The notes beneath the pieces are model-generated. The model worked only from the letters and a program-made list of their open reading frames with translations, ran no database searches and had not been told where the DNA came from. From positions 694,931 through 758,930 of the forward strand of contig JAKFUK010000001.1 of NCBI GenBank assembly GCA_021732745.1: a DNA stretch of 64,000 bases, read 5' to 3'. Made by a program: the position numbers and the translations under genes. Origin of the DNA: Nevskia sp. (lineage in GTDB: Bacteria > Pseudomonadota > Gammaproteobacteria > Nevskiales > Nevskiaceae). The stretch's first letter is position 1. Every line of letters starts with the position of its first letter. Shown here piece after piece: positions 36,104 through 47,535 of this stretch.

Positions 36104-37221
36104 ACCTCGTGTTCCGGGAAGTCACGGAGGCGCAGGAACGCGATGCGGTGGCCCGCCTGCGCTACCGCATCCATGTCGCAGAGCTGGGCAAGCGGTCTGC
36201 GGAAGCTGACCACGTTCGCGAGATGCTGGTCGACGCGCACGACCTCGACAGCGTGCTGCTCGCGGCATTCGATGGCGAAGCACCGGTCGGTACCGTGCGT
36301 CTCACTCCTGGAACAGCCATCACACCCGACAGTGCCTGGTGGCGCTTCTATCAGTTCGACGAGTTCTGCGACTACGGCGACAGTGCGCGCTCGGTGACTT
36401 CCAGGCTGATGGTGCTCCCCGAACTGCGCGGCTCCCTGGTCGCCGCGCAATTGCTGGCGATGGCATACCAGCGCGGCCGCGAACTCGGCACCGTCTTCAA
36501 TTTCATGCACTGTGCGCCGGGTCTGGTAGCCATCCACGAGCAGATGGGCTTCCGCCGCTACACGAATGGCGCTCGGGACCCCGAAGTGGGCTATCGCATT
36601 CCGATGGTGCTGGTCGCTGATGACAGGTCTTATCTGTCATCACAGCGCTCGCCGTTCGCCGGGCTATCGCTCAAATATTCGTCTGATCCACGCAATGCCG
36701 CGTGGTTCATGCAGCGCTTCGGAACGCGGTGCGGGTTGTCGACCGCGCGAACCCTGGGCGTCGCCCGCTTCGTTGAACTGAACGCGGAAGGCGGCGGACA
36801 GAACCGCTCACGCGCGCTCACTGGACTTGATGACAACGAACTCGCCGTCGTGCTTGAAAGCGCTGTCCTGCATCAATTCGAACCGCAGTTTCGCGTGTTG
36901 AAGCGCGGCGACCGCGGCGGAGACCTGTTCCTGATCCTTCAGGGTGAGGTCACCGTCGGCGCGAATGCTTCTTCCACCCACTCACCGGCAGCGGTGATCG
37001 GTCCCGGCGACAGCTTCGGCGAGTACGCCTATCTGGGTGGCAACACCTGCGGTGCCAATGTCACGGCGCTCGCTGCGGTCACGGCGATCTCGCTCAGCCA
37101 AGAATCGTTTGGAAAATTGCAGCGCAAGCATCCGGCGCTGGCGTTCCGGCTGGTCCTCAATCTGGCGCTGGCGGCCAGCCATCGCTTTGAAATCACTCAT
37201 CTTCAGGAGCTTGCTGCATGA
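36100..37221 (+). CDS. GNAT-fold N-acyltransferase fused to a cyclic-nucleotide-binding-like domain
   Basis: A 373-residue two-domain protein. Residues 1-205 resemble FeeM/autoinducer-synthase-type N-acyltransferases: ARLRYRIHVAELGKRS, DAHDLDSVLLAAFDGEAPVG, TVRLTPGT, SRLMVLPELRGSLVAAQLLA, and the aromatic/FNFMHCAPGLVAIHEQMGFR block. Such enzymes join a fatty acyl group to an amino acid or amine. Residues about 235-365 form a cAMP-receptor-like barrel (VLKRGDRGGDLFLILQGEVT, GPGDSFGEYAYLGGN). In its phosphate cassette FGE is kept, but the usual PR-T/S-A is GANVTA, so the ligand-binding Arg is missing. It overlaps both neighbours by ATGA. Confidence 0.8.
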   Translation: MNLVFREVTEAQERDAVARLRYRIHVAELGKRSAEADHVREMLVDAHDLDSVLLAAFDGEAPVGTVRLTPGTAITPDSAWWRFYQFDEFCDYGDSARSVTSRLMVLPELRGSLVAAQLLAMAYQRGRELGTVFNFMHCAPGLVAIHEQMGFRRYTNGARDPEVGYRIPMVLVADDRSYLSSQRSPFAGLSLKYSSDPRNAAWFMQRFGTRCGLSTARTLGVARFVELNAEGGGQNRSRALTGLDDNELAVVLESAVLHQFEPQFRVLKRGDRGGDLFLILQGEVTVGANASSTHSPAAVIGPGDSFGEYAYLGGNTCGANVTALAAVTAISLSQESFGKLQRKHPALAFRLVLNLALAASHRFEITHLQELAA

Positions 37222-37898
37222 CCGTCATCAACGGCCTCGCCACGATACGCACGATCACCGACCTTGATCGGCTGGTCGACGACTGCGTATCGCGAATGAC
37301 CACCACGCTGGCTTGGCGTCTGTTGGACGATGAAGCCTTCCGAGCCGCGCATTACCAGCGCCTGATGCGCTTCATCTATCACCAGACGGTCAGCGCACCG
37401 CTGACCTTTGCACTGGCCGGGGCCAACTGCGGGCCTCGGCACGCTGTAATCCGCGACTACCTGCTGGACCATGCAGTCGAGGAGAAGGATCATTGGAAGT
37501 GGGCGCGGGATGATCTGGCCGCCCTCGGTGACGACATCAGCGGCATTGCCGACGAAGCTGCCCCGACCAGCGTCGCCGCCTTCGTGGCGTTCAATTTCCA
37601 TCTCGCCCACAAGGCCCCGTTCGCGCGGATCGGCACCGCGTATTTCCTGGAAACCATGAGTGCCCGACTCGGCCCCGATACCGCGAGGCGCATGGCTCGG
37701 CAGGCTGCTTTGACCGCCGACCAGATGGTGTTCTTCGTCGGGCATGCTGAATCGGATCAAGGTCACTCGGCCGATCTGCGTCGGATCATCACCGCCGCCG
37801 CACCCAGCGAAACGGAATACGGCATGCTCGGCTGGGCGGCGCAGACCAGTGCCGACCTGTATCGAATGATGTACGAGGAAGCGCTTTCTGGAGCTTGA
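37218..37898 (+). CDS. Heme-oxygenase-like diiron oxidase family protein (TenA/PqqC fold)
   Basis: A 226-residue all-helical protein. Candidate metal ligands are arranged as in HDO enzymes: E88/E89 and H92 in LDHAVEEKDHWKWARDDL, E145 in YFLETMSARLG, and H176, E178, D180 and H183 in GHAESDQGHSADLR. H55 and H85 also line this core. Family members such as UndA, BesC and SznF use O2 to cleave C-C bonds or hydroxylate nitrogen. The retained E-x2-H and D-x2-H pairs suggest an active oxidase. As the third gene of the ICMT/N-acyltransferase operon, it probably oxidises the acylated product. Confidence 0.82.
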   Translation: MTVINGLATIRTITDLDRLVDDCVSRMTTTLAWRLLDDEAFRAAHYQRLMRFIYHQTVSAPLTFALAGANCGPRHAVIRDYLLDHAVEEKDHWKWARDDLAALGDDISGIADEAAPTSVAAFVAFNFHLAHKAPFARIGTAYFLETMSARLGPDTARRMARQAALTADQMVFFVGHAESDQGHSADLRRIITAAAPSETEYGMLGWAAQTSADLYRMMYEEALSGA

Positions 37899-37972
37899 TC
37901 GGACGCGTTGCAAGGCGGGCGCAAGTGCGATGCAGCCCTCTGACGACGGGTTGCTCGGGTATCGTTGCGGCC

Positions 37973-39007
37973 ATGCAAGATTCCCTGTTCCCGGACGCCG
38001 AAGCGCCGCGCGACGAGCGCCCCGCCAGGCGCGCCAAACGATCCGCCGCGGTCGAGCCCGCGCCGCCCGATCCGGCGCACCTCGCGCTGGCGGCGGCATT
38101 GCCGCCCAACCTGCGCCTCGGCACCTCGTCCTGGTATTTCCCGGGCTGGGACGGACTGGTCTGGGATGGCGAGTACGAGCAGGCGCAGTTGTCGAAGCAG
38201 GGCCTGAGCGCCTACGCGCAGCATCCGCTGCTGCGCACGGTGAGCCTGGATCGCGCGTTCTATCGGCCGCTGACGGTCAGCCAGTACGCGGACTACGCCG
38301 CTCAAGTGCCGGACGATTTCCGCTTCGTGGTCAAGGCGCCGAGCCTGATCGCCGATGCCAGTCTCCGCTCGGATGATGGTCGCAGCCTCAGTCACAACGC
38401 GCTGTTCCTCGATCCGGACACGGCCCTGCGGGAGTTCGTACGTCCAGCGCTCGAAGGGCTGGGCCACAAGCTCGGGGCGCTGGTGTTTCAGCTCAGCCCG
38501 CTGCCTGGCTTGATGCTGGCGACCATCGGTCAGCAGATCGCGAAACTCGACGCGCTGCTGGCCGCGCTGCCGGACTTGCGCTTGATTGCGCCGGACGCCG
38601 TCATTGCCGTGGAGGTGCGCAATCCCGAATGGCTGAGCCCGGCGTTCACTGCCGTGCTCAAGCGCCATCGCGCCACTTATTGCCTGGGCCTGCACGCGAA
38701 GATGCCGCCGATCGCCGAGCAGTTGCCGATCCTGCGCGCGCTGTGGCCCAGCCCGCTGGTCTGCCGCTGGAACCTGCACATGAAGCACGGCGCGTTCGGC
38801 TATGAAGCGGCGCGGGAAGAGTACGCTCCGTTCAACCGGCTGGTCGATCCCGATCCGGAAACCCGTCAGCAACTGGCGCGGGTGATTGCAGGCACGGTGG
38901 CCCACGGGGTGCTCGCCTACGTGACCCTGAACAACAAGGCGGAAGGGTCGGCACCGCTGTCGATCGAGGCACTGGCGCAGGCGGTGCTGGACTTGCGCAC
39001 GCCCTGA
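37973..39007 (+). CDS. DUF72 family protein (YecE-like)
   Basis: A 344-residue TIM-barrel-like protein of the DUF72 family. Typical segments are LRLGTSSWYFPGWDGLVW near residue 45, DFRFVVKAPSLIAD, LGALVFQLSPLPG, DAVIAVEVRNPEWLSP, and LVCRWNLHMKHGAFGY. The N-terminus is a charged extension of about 40 residues. The activity of DUF72 proteins is unsettled. The frame is open upstream from 37895, but ATG 37973 gives the usual family start. It is convergent with alkB, with no gap between stops. Confidence 0.88.
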   Translation: MQDSLFPDAEAPRDERPARRAKRSAAVEPAPPDPAHLALAAALPPNLRLGTSSWYFPGWDGLVWDGEYEQAQLSKQGLSAYAQHPLLRTVSLDRAFYRPLTVSQYADYAAQVPDDFRFVVKAPSLIADASLRSDDGRSLSHNALFLDPDTALREFVRPALEGLGHKLGALVFQLSPLPGLMLATIGQQIAKLDALLAALPDLRLIAPDAVIAVEVRNPEWLSPAFTAVLKRHRATYCLGLHAKMPPIAEQLPILRALWPSPLVCRWNLHMKHGAFGYEAAREEYAPFNRLVDPDPETRQQLARVIAGTVAHGVLAYVTLNNKAEGSAPLSIEALAQAVLDLRTP

Positions 39008-39643
39008 TCAGCGGGCGCGGCGAAATGTCAGATTGATCCGCTGCGCGCCGAGCAGCGGATGCACGCCGGCCTTCATGGCCAGCACGCCGTGGAAGCGCAG
39101 TCGGGCGGCTGCGCCCCAGACCACGACATCGCCGTGGATCAGCGGCAGGCGCTGCACCGGGTCGGGGCGCTTGAGACCGCCGAACTGGAATGTCGCCGGC
39201 AGGCCGAGCGAAACCGAGACGATCGGCTGCGTGAAGTCTTGCTCGTCGCGATCCTGATGCAGGCTCAGCTTCGCGCCCGGCAGATAGCGGTTGATCAGGC
39301 AGGCATCGGGCGCGAAGTCCGGGAAACCGGCGGACGCTGCGGCGTTTGTCGCCAGTGAACGAAACAGCGGCGGCATCGCTGGCCAGGGCTTGCCGCTCAG
39401 CGGATCGCGGTTTTCGTAGCGATAGCCACGGCGGTCCGACACCCATCCGCAGGCGCCGCAATTGCTCATCGCCACCGACATGCGCAGGCCGCCCGGCGTT
39501 TCCAGATGCCGGAACGGAGCAATCGCCACGATCTGCTCAACCGCCGCCAGCAGCGCACGGTCATCAGGCAACGCGAAACCCGGCAGCCAGACCGCGCCGT
39601 CGGCAAGGGTGCGCGGGCCGTCGAACAGCGCCAGTGTCGCCAC
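39008..39643 (-). CDS. alkB: Alkylated DNA dioxygenase AlkB
   Basis: A 211-residue 2-oxoglutarate/Fe(II) dioxygenase that removes methyl groups from 1-meA and 3-meC. Landmarks are RMSVAMSNCGACGWVSD and GYRYENRDPLSGKPWP (nucleotide-recognition lid), LSLHQDRDEQDF (metal His and Asp), LRFHGVLA (metal His) and QRINLTFRRAR (2-oxoglutarate Arg). GTG 39643, five bases after the stop of the upstream oxygenase gene, is the likely start. It is the third gene of the ada operon. Confidence 0.93.
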   Translation of the reverse strand: MATLALFDGPRTLADGAVWLPGFALPDDRALLAAVEQIVAIAPFRHLETPGGLRMSVAMSNCGACGWVSDRRGYRYENRDPLSGKPWPAMPPLFRSLATNAAASAGFPDFAPDACLINRYLPGAKLSLHQDRDEQDFTQPIVSVSLGLPATFQFGGLKRPDPVQRLPLIHGDVVVWGAAARLRFHGVLAMKAGVHPLLGAQRINLTFRRAR

Positions 39644-39648
39644 CGGCT

Positions 39649-40347
39649 TCAGGTGGCGTCGTGAAAGATGATGCCGAGCGTATGCCGCTGCCCGGAACGG
39701 ATACGGCTGACGCCATGCCGCAGATTGACCCGGTAACTGCCGCGACTGCCTAGTACCGGCCGGTGATGGACGGCGAACACGACGGCATCGCCCTGGGCCA
39801 GCGACACCACTTCGGGTCGCGACTGCATGCGCGGCCGCTGCTCGGTCAGCACGAATTCGCCGCCGGTGAAGTCGGTGCCGGGCGCTGACAGCAGCACCGC
39901 GACCTGCAACGGGAATACTTCGTCGCCGTACAAATCCTGATGCAGGCAGTTGTAGTCGCCGGCCCCGTATTGCAGCAGCAGCGGCGTCGGCCGGGTCTGG
40001 CCGGCGGCGTGGCAGCGCGCCAGGTACTCGGCATGGGTGGCCGGGAAGCGGGTTTCGAGGTTCATTCGCTCGCACCAGCGATGCGCCAGCGGTACCAGTT
40101 GCGGATAGATCGCGCTGCGCAGTTCGGCAACCTGAGACGGCAGCGGGTAGTCGAAATAGCGGTACTCGCCCTGCCCGTAGCCGTGGCGCTGCATGACCAC
40201 GCGGCTGCGGAAGCCTTCAGCATCGAGATAGCGCGCGGCCATGGCCCGGCATTCGGCGGCATCGAGCAAGGCCGGGATGCGCGCCGCGCCGTGCGCGTCC
40301 AGCTCGGCGAGCACTGCCGACCAGTCGACGGCAGCCAGCCCGCTCAT
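39649..40347 (-). CDS. 2OG-Fe(II) oxygenase in the ada operon
   Basis: A 232-residue oxygenase, distinct from AlkB. The metal motif is NCLHQDLYGDEVFPLQ (His and Asp) with the distal His in AVHHRPVLGSRGSYRVNLRH and a following Arg for 2-oxoglutarate. The N-terminal half is helical (HGAARIPALLDAAECRAMAA). It overlaps ada by ATGA and precedes alkB. It belongs to a family found with ada genes in several proteobacteria and is plausibly an alkylation-damage hydroxylase; the substrate is not known. Confidence 0.85.
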   Translation of the reverse strand: MSGLAAVDWSAVLAELDAHGAARIPALLDAAECRAMAARYLDAEGFRSRVVMQRHGYGQGEYRYFDYPLPSQVAELRSAIYPQLVPLAHRWCERMNLETRFPATHAEYLARCHAAGQTRPTPLLLQYGAGDYNCLHQDLYGDEVFPLQVAVLLSAPGTDFTGGEFVLTEQRPRMQSRPEVVSLAQGDAVVFAVHHRPVLGSRGSYRVNLRHGVSRIRSGQRHTLGIIFHDAT

Positions 40348-41423
40348 GCTTGCGCCTCGCGATCGAGCAGGCTGCGCTTGCGCTCGACACCCCAGCGGTA
40401 ACCGGAAAGCGCACCGTCACTCCGGACCACGCGATGGCAGGGAATCGCCACCGCCAACGCGTTGGCACCGCAGGCTTGCGCGACGGCGCGCATCGAGGTC
40501 GGCGCGCCAATGCGTTTGGCGACTTCGGCATAGCTCGCGGTTTCGCCCGCCGGAATCTGCCGCAGGGCTTGCCAGACCCGCTGCTGGAAGGCCGTGCCGC
40601 GCACATCCAGCGGCAGGTCGTGGCCCAGACGCGGCGCTTCGACCAGCCCGACAACCTGCGCCACGGTGCGCTCGAAATCGGCATCGGCGCCGACCAGCGC
40701 GGCCTGCGGAAAGCGATCCTGAAGATCGCGGGCCAGCGCATCGGGATCGTCGCCAAGCAGGATCGCGCAGATGCCGCGCGCGCTCGCCGCCACCAGGATT
40801 GCGCCCAGCGTGCATTGGCCGATCGCGAAACGAATTTCGGTGTCGCGGCCGCCAGCGCGGAAGGCGGTCGGCGTCATGCCCAGCAGGCCGTCGGCCTCGG
40901 CATAGAAGCGGCCGTTGGAGTTGTAGCCGGCCTCAAAGATGGCATCGGTCACGGTGCCGGCGCGATCCAGTTCGCTGCGCACGCGTTTGCCGCGATGGGC
41001 GGCGGCGTAGGCGAGCGGGGTCAGGCCGGTCACCGCCTTGAACACGCGGTGCAGATGAAAGCTGCTGATGCCGGCTTCTATCGCCAGTTGGTCGAGCGTG
41101 GGGGCGATGTCGGCAAGCTCGATCCGCTTGCAAAGCCGGGCCACCAGGGTGGCGTGCTGCTCGGCCAGCGGTGGCTGATCCGGCTTGCAGCGCTTGCAGG
41201 CCCGGAAACCGGCGGCTTCGGCATCGGCCGTCGTCAGATGGAAAGCCACATTCTCCGGCCGCGCCGGGCGCGCGCCGCAGGACGGGCGGCAGTACACGCC
41301 GGTGCTTCGCACCGAATAGAAGAACTGGCCATCGGCGCTCGCATCGCGCGCCGTCACCCGCGCCCAGCGCGGATCATTCGAGGTGGCAGCAGCCTGGGTT
41401 TCCAGCAGCTTGGACTTGTTCAT
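40344..41423 (-). CDS. ada: Bifunctional Ada methyltransferase/regulator
   Basis: A 359-residue Ada. The N-terminal zinc domain has C45, C49, C76 and C79 (GVYCRPSCGAR, ACKRCKP), matching E. coli C38/C42/C69/C72 with a constant offset of seven. C45 is the phosphotriester methyl acceptor that switches on activation. An AraC-type helix-turn-helix follows (ISSFHLHRVFKAVTGLTPLA). The C-terminal O6-methylguanine domain has GTAFQQRVWQALRQIPAGET and the acceptor Cys in AIPCHRVV. It repairs alkylation damage and activates its own operon; an Ada box lies upstream. Confidence 0.96.
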   Translation of the reverse strand: MNKSKLLETQAAATSNDPRWARVTARDASADGQFFYSVRSTGVYCRPSCGARPARPENVAFHLTTADAEAAGFRACKRCKPDQPPLAEQHATLVARLCKRIELADIAPTLDQLAIEAGISSFHLHRVFKAVTGLTPLAYAAAHRGKRVRSELDRAGTVTDAIFEAGYNSNGRFYAEADGLLGMTPTAFRAGGRDTEIRFAIGQCTLGAILVAASARGICAILLGDDPDALARDLQDRFPQAALVGADADFERTVAQVVGLVEAPRLGHDLPLDVRGTAFQQRVWQALRQIPAGETASYAEVAKRIGAPTSMRAVAQACGANALAVAIPCHRVVRSDGALSGYRWGVERKRSLLDREAQA

Positions 41424-41496
41424 CGCGATTCTCCGGCGCTCATCTTGAGCGATGGTGGCAGTCTGGGCATCGCGAACGAGGCCGGCACTCCGAAGC

Positions 41497-41509
41497 TTGC
41501 GATCGAATT
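41497..41509 (-). promoter_or_regulatory. Ada box upstream of ada
   Basis: On the minus strand the sequence reads AATTCGATCGCAA, an exact fit to AAT-N6-GCAA, the A-box plus B-box spacing recognised by methylated Ada in E. coli. It lies 74 bases upstream of the ada start, at the expected promoter position. Confidence 0.7.
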
Positions 41510-41634
41510 CGCCGATTGGGGTCTGGCGTTTCAAAGTGGCGCTTGGCGCTACCCCTTGGCGAATCGGCGGCGACCGCGCAGCATGCACAGCGAAGGAAGA
41601 GCCAACACTACCAACCACCAGGGAGATTGCCGTC

Positions 41635-41868
41635 ATGCGCCATTCGTACCGCCTGTTCGCCGTTCCGCTGCTGCTGCTGATCACCGCGCTGGCGCAGGCC
41701 GGCGGCAAACCTTGTGAAGAACTGAAATCCGAGATCGCCGCCAAGCTTGACGCCAAAGGCGTCAAGGCCTACACACTCGACATCCTGCCGGTGGACGCGG
41801 AAAGCGACCAGAAGGAAGTCGGTCGCTGCGAAGGCGGGACCAAGAAGATCGTCTATCAGCGCAAATAG
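41635..41868 (+). CDS. DUF1161 small exported protein
   Basis: A 77-residue protein with a signal peptide (YRLFAVPLLLLITALAQA) and the mature DUF1161 sequence (KPCEELKSEIAAKLDAKGVK, YTLDILPVDAE, GRCEGGTKKIVYQ). Two conserved Cys residues in the mature part may form a disulfide. GGGAGA upstream supports ATG 41635. It is a periplasmic protein of unknown function, related to E. coli YjaH/YnfD-type small proteins. Confidence 0.85.
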   Translation: MRHSYRLFAVPLLLLITALAQAGGKPCEELKSEIAAKLDAKGVKAYTLDILPVDAESDQKEVGRCEGGTKKIVYQRK

Positions 41869-41875
41869 ACGTTCG

Positions 41876-42655
41876 ATGCAACTCGCCAACTACCGTACGC
41901 AATGCCGCTGCGCCGATGTCCAGCGCGACGAAGCTGGCGTGCTGTCTATCCGCCTGCATACGAACGGAGGCCCGCTGATCTGGGGCGCGATCCCACACGC
42001 GGAACTCGGCGAGTTGTTCGCGGCAGTCGCCTCGGATCGGGACAACCGCGTGGTGGTGCTGACCGGCACCGGAGATGCTTTCCTGTCGCTGCCGCCCGGC
42101 GACGGCCCTGGCGCACTCGCGCGCGGCGAATATCCCGCCGAAATCTGGGACCGGATCATCCGCGAGGGCAACCGGCTGCTGAACCAGTTGCTCGACATCG
42201 AAGTGCCGATGATCGCCGCCGTCAACGGCCCGGCCACCGTGCATTCCGAACTCGCCGTGCTCTGCGACATCGTGCTGGCGACCGACGCCACGTTCTTTCA
42301 GGACGCCCCGCATTTCCCCGGCGGGCTGGTACCGGGCGATGGCATGCAGGTGATCTGGCCGCTGCTGCTCGGCCCGAATCGCGGCCGCTATTTCCTGCTG
42401 ACCGGGCAGAAATTGTTCGCCGACGAAGCGAAGCAATTGGGCGTGGTTGGCGAAGTCCTGACAGCCGATGCCCTCATGCCGCGCGCGATGGCGCTCGCCG
42501 CCGAACTCGCCAGCCGCAATCCAGTGCTGCTGCGCAATACCCGCCATGTACTGACACGGCCCCTGAAACGAGCGCTGGCGCACGATCTGCACACAGGGCT
42601 GGCGCTGGAAGCGATCGCGTCGTTGTCGGGCGCGACGTGGTTCAAGAAGGAGTGA
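41876..42655 (+). CDS. Enoyl-CoA hydratase/isomerase family protein
   Basis: A 259-residue crotonase-fold protein. The first oxyanion strand is RVVVLTGTGDAFLSLPPGDG and the second is AAVNGPATVHSELAVLCDIV, where the usual GGG of hydratases is replaced by ATVHSE, close to the HisE-type pattern. FQDAPHFPGGLVPGDGMQVI and LLTGQKLFADEAKQLGVV are further family marks. The catalytic Glu positions of classical hydratases are altered, so the reaction (hydratase, hydrolase or other) is uncertain. ATG 41876 is eight bases after the DUF1161 stop. Confidence 0.85.
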   Translation: MQLANYRTQCRCADVQRDEAGVLSIRLHTNGGPLIWGAIPHAELGELFAAVASDRDNRVVVLTGTGDAFLSLPPGDGPGALARGEYPAEIWDRIIREGNRLLNQLLDIEVPMIAAVNGPATVHSELAVLCDIVLATDATFFQDAPHFPGGLVPGDGMQVIWPLLLGPNRGRYFLLTGQKLFADEAKQLGVVGEVLTADALMPRAMALAAELASRNPVLLRNTRHVLTRPLKRALAHDLHTGLALEAIASLSGATWFKKE

Positions 42656-42722
42656 GGGAGTTTTGTCCGTCGCAGGTCTGGATTCATCCGCACAACGATC
42701 CCAATCGGAACTGATGTCGCTC

Positions 42723-42775
42723 GGATGTAATCCGCGAGCGAAGCTCGCGCAATCCCGGCTTGCATCCGGGCTACG
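42723..42775. repeat. REP-like double hairpin
   Basis: Two adjacent palindromes, GCGAGCGAAGCTCGC (42734-42748) and CCCGGCTTGCATCCGGG (42754-42770), end in GCTACG. This is the GTAGCCCGGAT...GCGCGAGC REP-type unit known from many proteobacteria. It lies in the 205-base gap between the crotonase gene and the low-GC toxin-antitoxin pair; nothing else is evident there. Confidence 0.7.
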
Positions 42776-42860
42776 TGTAGCGGGCATAGATGCTTCATAA
42801 AATCGAGCGAGAAAGGGCATAGCCAACCTCTGCTCTGCCCATGCGCATCAACCGAATAAA

Positions 42861-43154
42861 TCAATCTTCTTCGTCTTCGTGCCTGGCATCAGCGGCCTTG
42901 TACGCCGCAAGCTTCTCGCGGTGACCGACGGCCAGAACCTTGATGCTCTTGTCGCCGGCAAGCACTTGATAAACAAGTCGAAACGGGCCGTGCTTGATCT
43001 TGTAGCAATCCTGCATGTTATGTAGCGCGGCTTTCGGAATTCGAGGTTCTTCAAGCCGTCGTATCAATTTCGCTTTCAGTGGCAGTTTGTTGCTCTCTTC
43101 CATTTTCTTCCATTCTTTCAAAGCTGCGGGGTGCCATTCCAATTCATAATTCAT
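42861..43154 (-). CDS. RelE-family toxin
   Basis: A 97-residue RelE protein: MNYELEWHPAALKEWKKMEE, the helix LPLKAKLIRRLEEPRIPKAA, the strand CYKIKHGPFRLVYQVLAGDK and the final SIKVLAVGHREKLAAYKAA. The basic residues and the C-terminal R and Y fit the ribosome-dependent RNase RelE. The gene overlaps its antitoxin by 11 bases. Base composition is clearly lower in GC than the neighbours, suggesting transfer. Confidence 0.92.
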   Translation of the reverse strand: MNYELEWHPAALKEWKKMEESNKLPLKAKLIRRLEEPRIPKAALHNMQDCYKIKHGPFRLVYQVLAGDKSIKVLAVGHREKLAAYKAADARHEDEED

Positions 43155-43407
43155 CTAATGGAACCTTGATTGACGGCTGTCTGGATTGCATGCGAGACGT
43201 GACGACAGCCGTCAATTCAAGGTCTTCAAGCATTTCAGCCAAGTCAAGCCGTTCAAAAAGTTCCGCTGGGACAAGATAGGACTGGGGCTTGTTGTGGTTG
43301 AGAACCGCCACAACTCTTGACCCCGCTTCCTTCATTACACCCGACGGATTTTTCTTGAGTTCGCTGATCGAAACGGCGAGTCCCGCATGGATTGCGTTAG
43401 TGATCAT
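43144..43407 (-). CDS. Phd/YefM-family antitoxin
   Basis: An 87-residue antitoxin. The N-terminal DNA-binding fold is AGLAVSISELKKNPSGVMKE, then AVLNHNKPQSYLVPAELFER, and a C-terminal helix that should bind the toxin. It precedes and overlaps the RelE gene. Low GC content is shared with the toxin gene. Confidence 0.9.
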   Translation of the reverse strand: MITNAIHAGLAVSISELKKNPSGVMKEAGSRVVAVLNHNKPQSYLVPAELFERLDLAEMLEDLELTAVVTSRMQSRQPSIKVPLDEL

Positions 43408-43678
43408 TGCTTTGATTGTCGGATGTTTTAAGAATTTGGAGATTTGGCGATCAACTTCAGAAAGTGTAATCGGATTTTTTTAGTACGTCAAATAGGTCAT
43501 TTTGGCTTTCCCCGCGCATTTTTCAACCAGCACTGTGCAGTCGCCCTTCTGGCGAACAGCGTGCGAATGATGTCAACGGAAGCAGAAAAGAATGCGCTCG
43601 GATCCTGGCGACTGCCAGAAACCCTTAGACGCGGAGCCAATCAGTTCGAGGTCGCAGTACGCCCCGACATCCAGGCAA
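43408..43678. other. AT-richer gap between antitoxin and guaA
   Basis: About 270 bases with lower GC than the surroundings, including a run of T residues (ATTTTTTTAGT near 43475) and no convincing ORF. It probably holds the toxin-antitoxin promoter on the left and foreign DNA brought in with that pair. The right part regains high GC next to the guaA stop. Confidence 0.4.
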
Positions 43679-45265
<1,587 letters not shown>

Positions 45266-45303
45266 GGTCTGGTCTCTTGGTTCACTGAATCAAAAGCTGT
45301 TCC

Positions 45304-45391
45304 TCACGCGGAGAACGCAGAGGACGCGGAGAACAGCAAAAGAAAATTTCTTGTCGTCGCTTTTCTCTGCGAACTCTGCGTTCTCCGCGCG
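45304..45391. repeat. Long imperfect hairpin, family B, between guaB and guaA
   Basis: The left arm TCACGCGGAGAACGCAGAGG (45304 onward) pairs with TCTGCGTTCTCCGCGCG ending at 45391. It occupies most of the guaB-guaA gap and might lower guaA expression relative to guaB, although there is no T-run typical of a terminator. Confidence 0.85.
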
Positions 45392-45417
45392 CGATCGCCT
45401 TTTTACAAAGCTCGCAA

Positions 45418-47531
<2,114 letters not shown>

Positions 47532-47535
<4 letters not shown>

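Noticed and set aside
45304-45391. The guaB-guaA hairpin as a simple rho-independent terminator
   Set aside because: There is no U-run after the stem, the stem is long and imperfect, and the same sequence recurs elsewhere as a repeat family.
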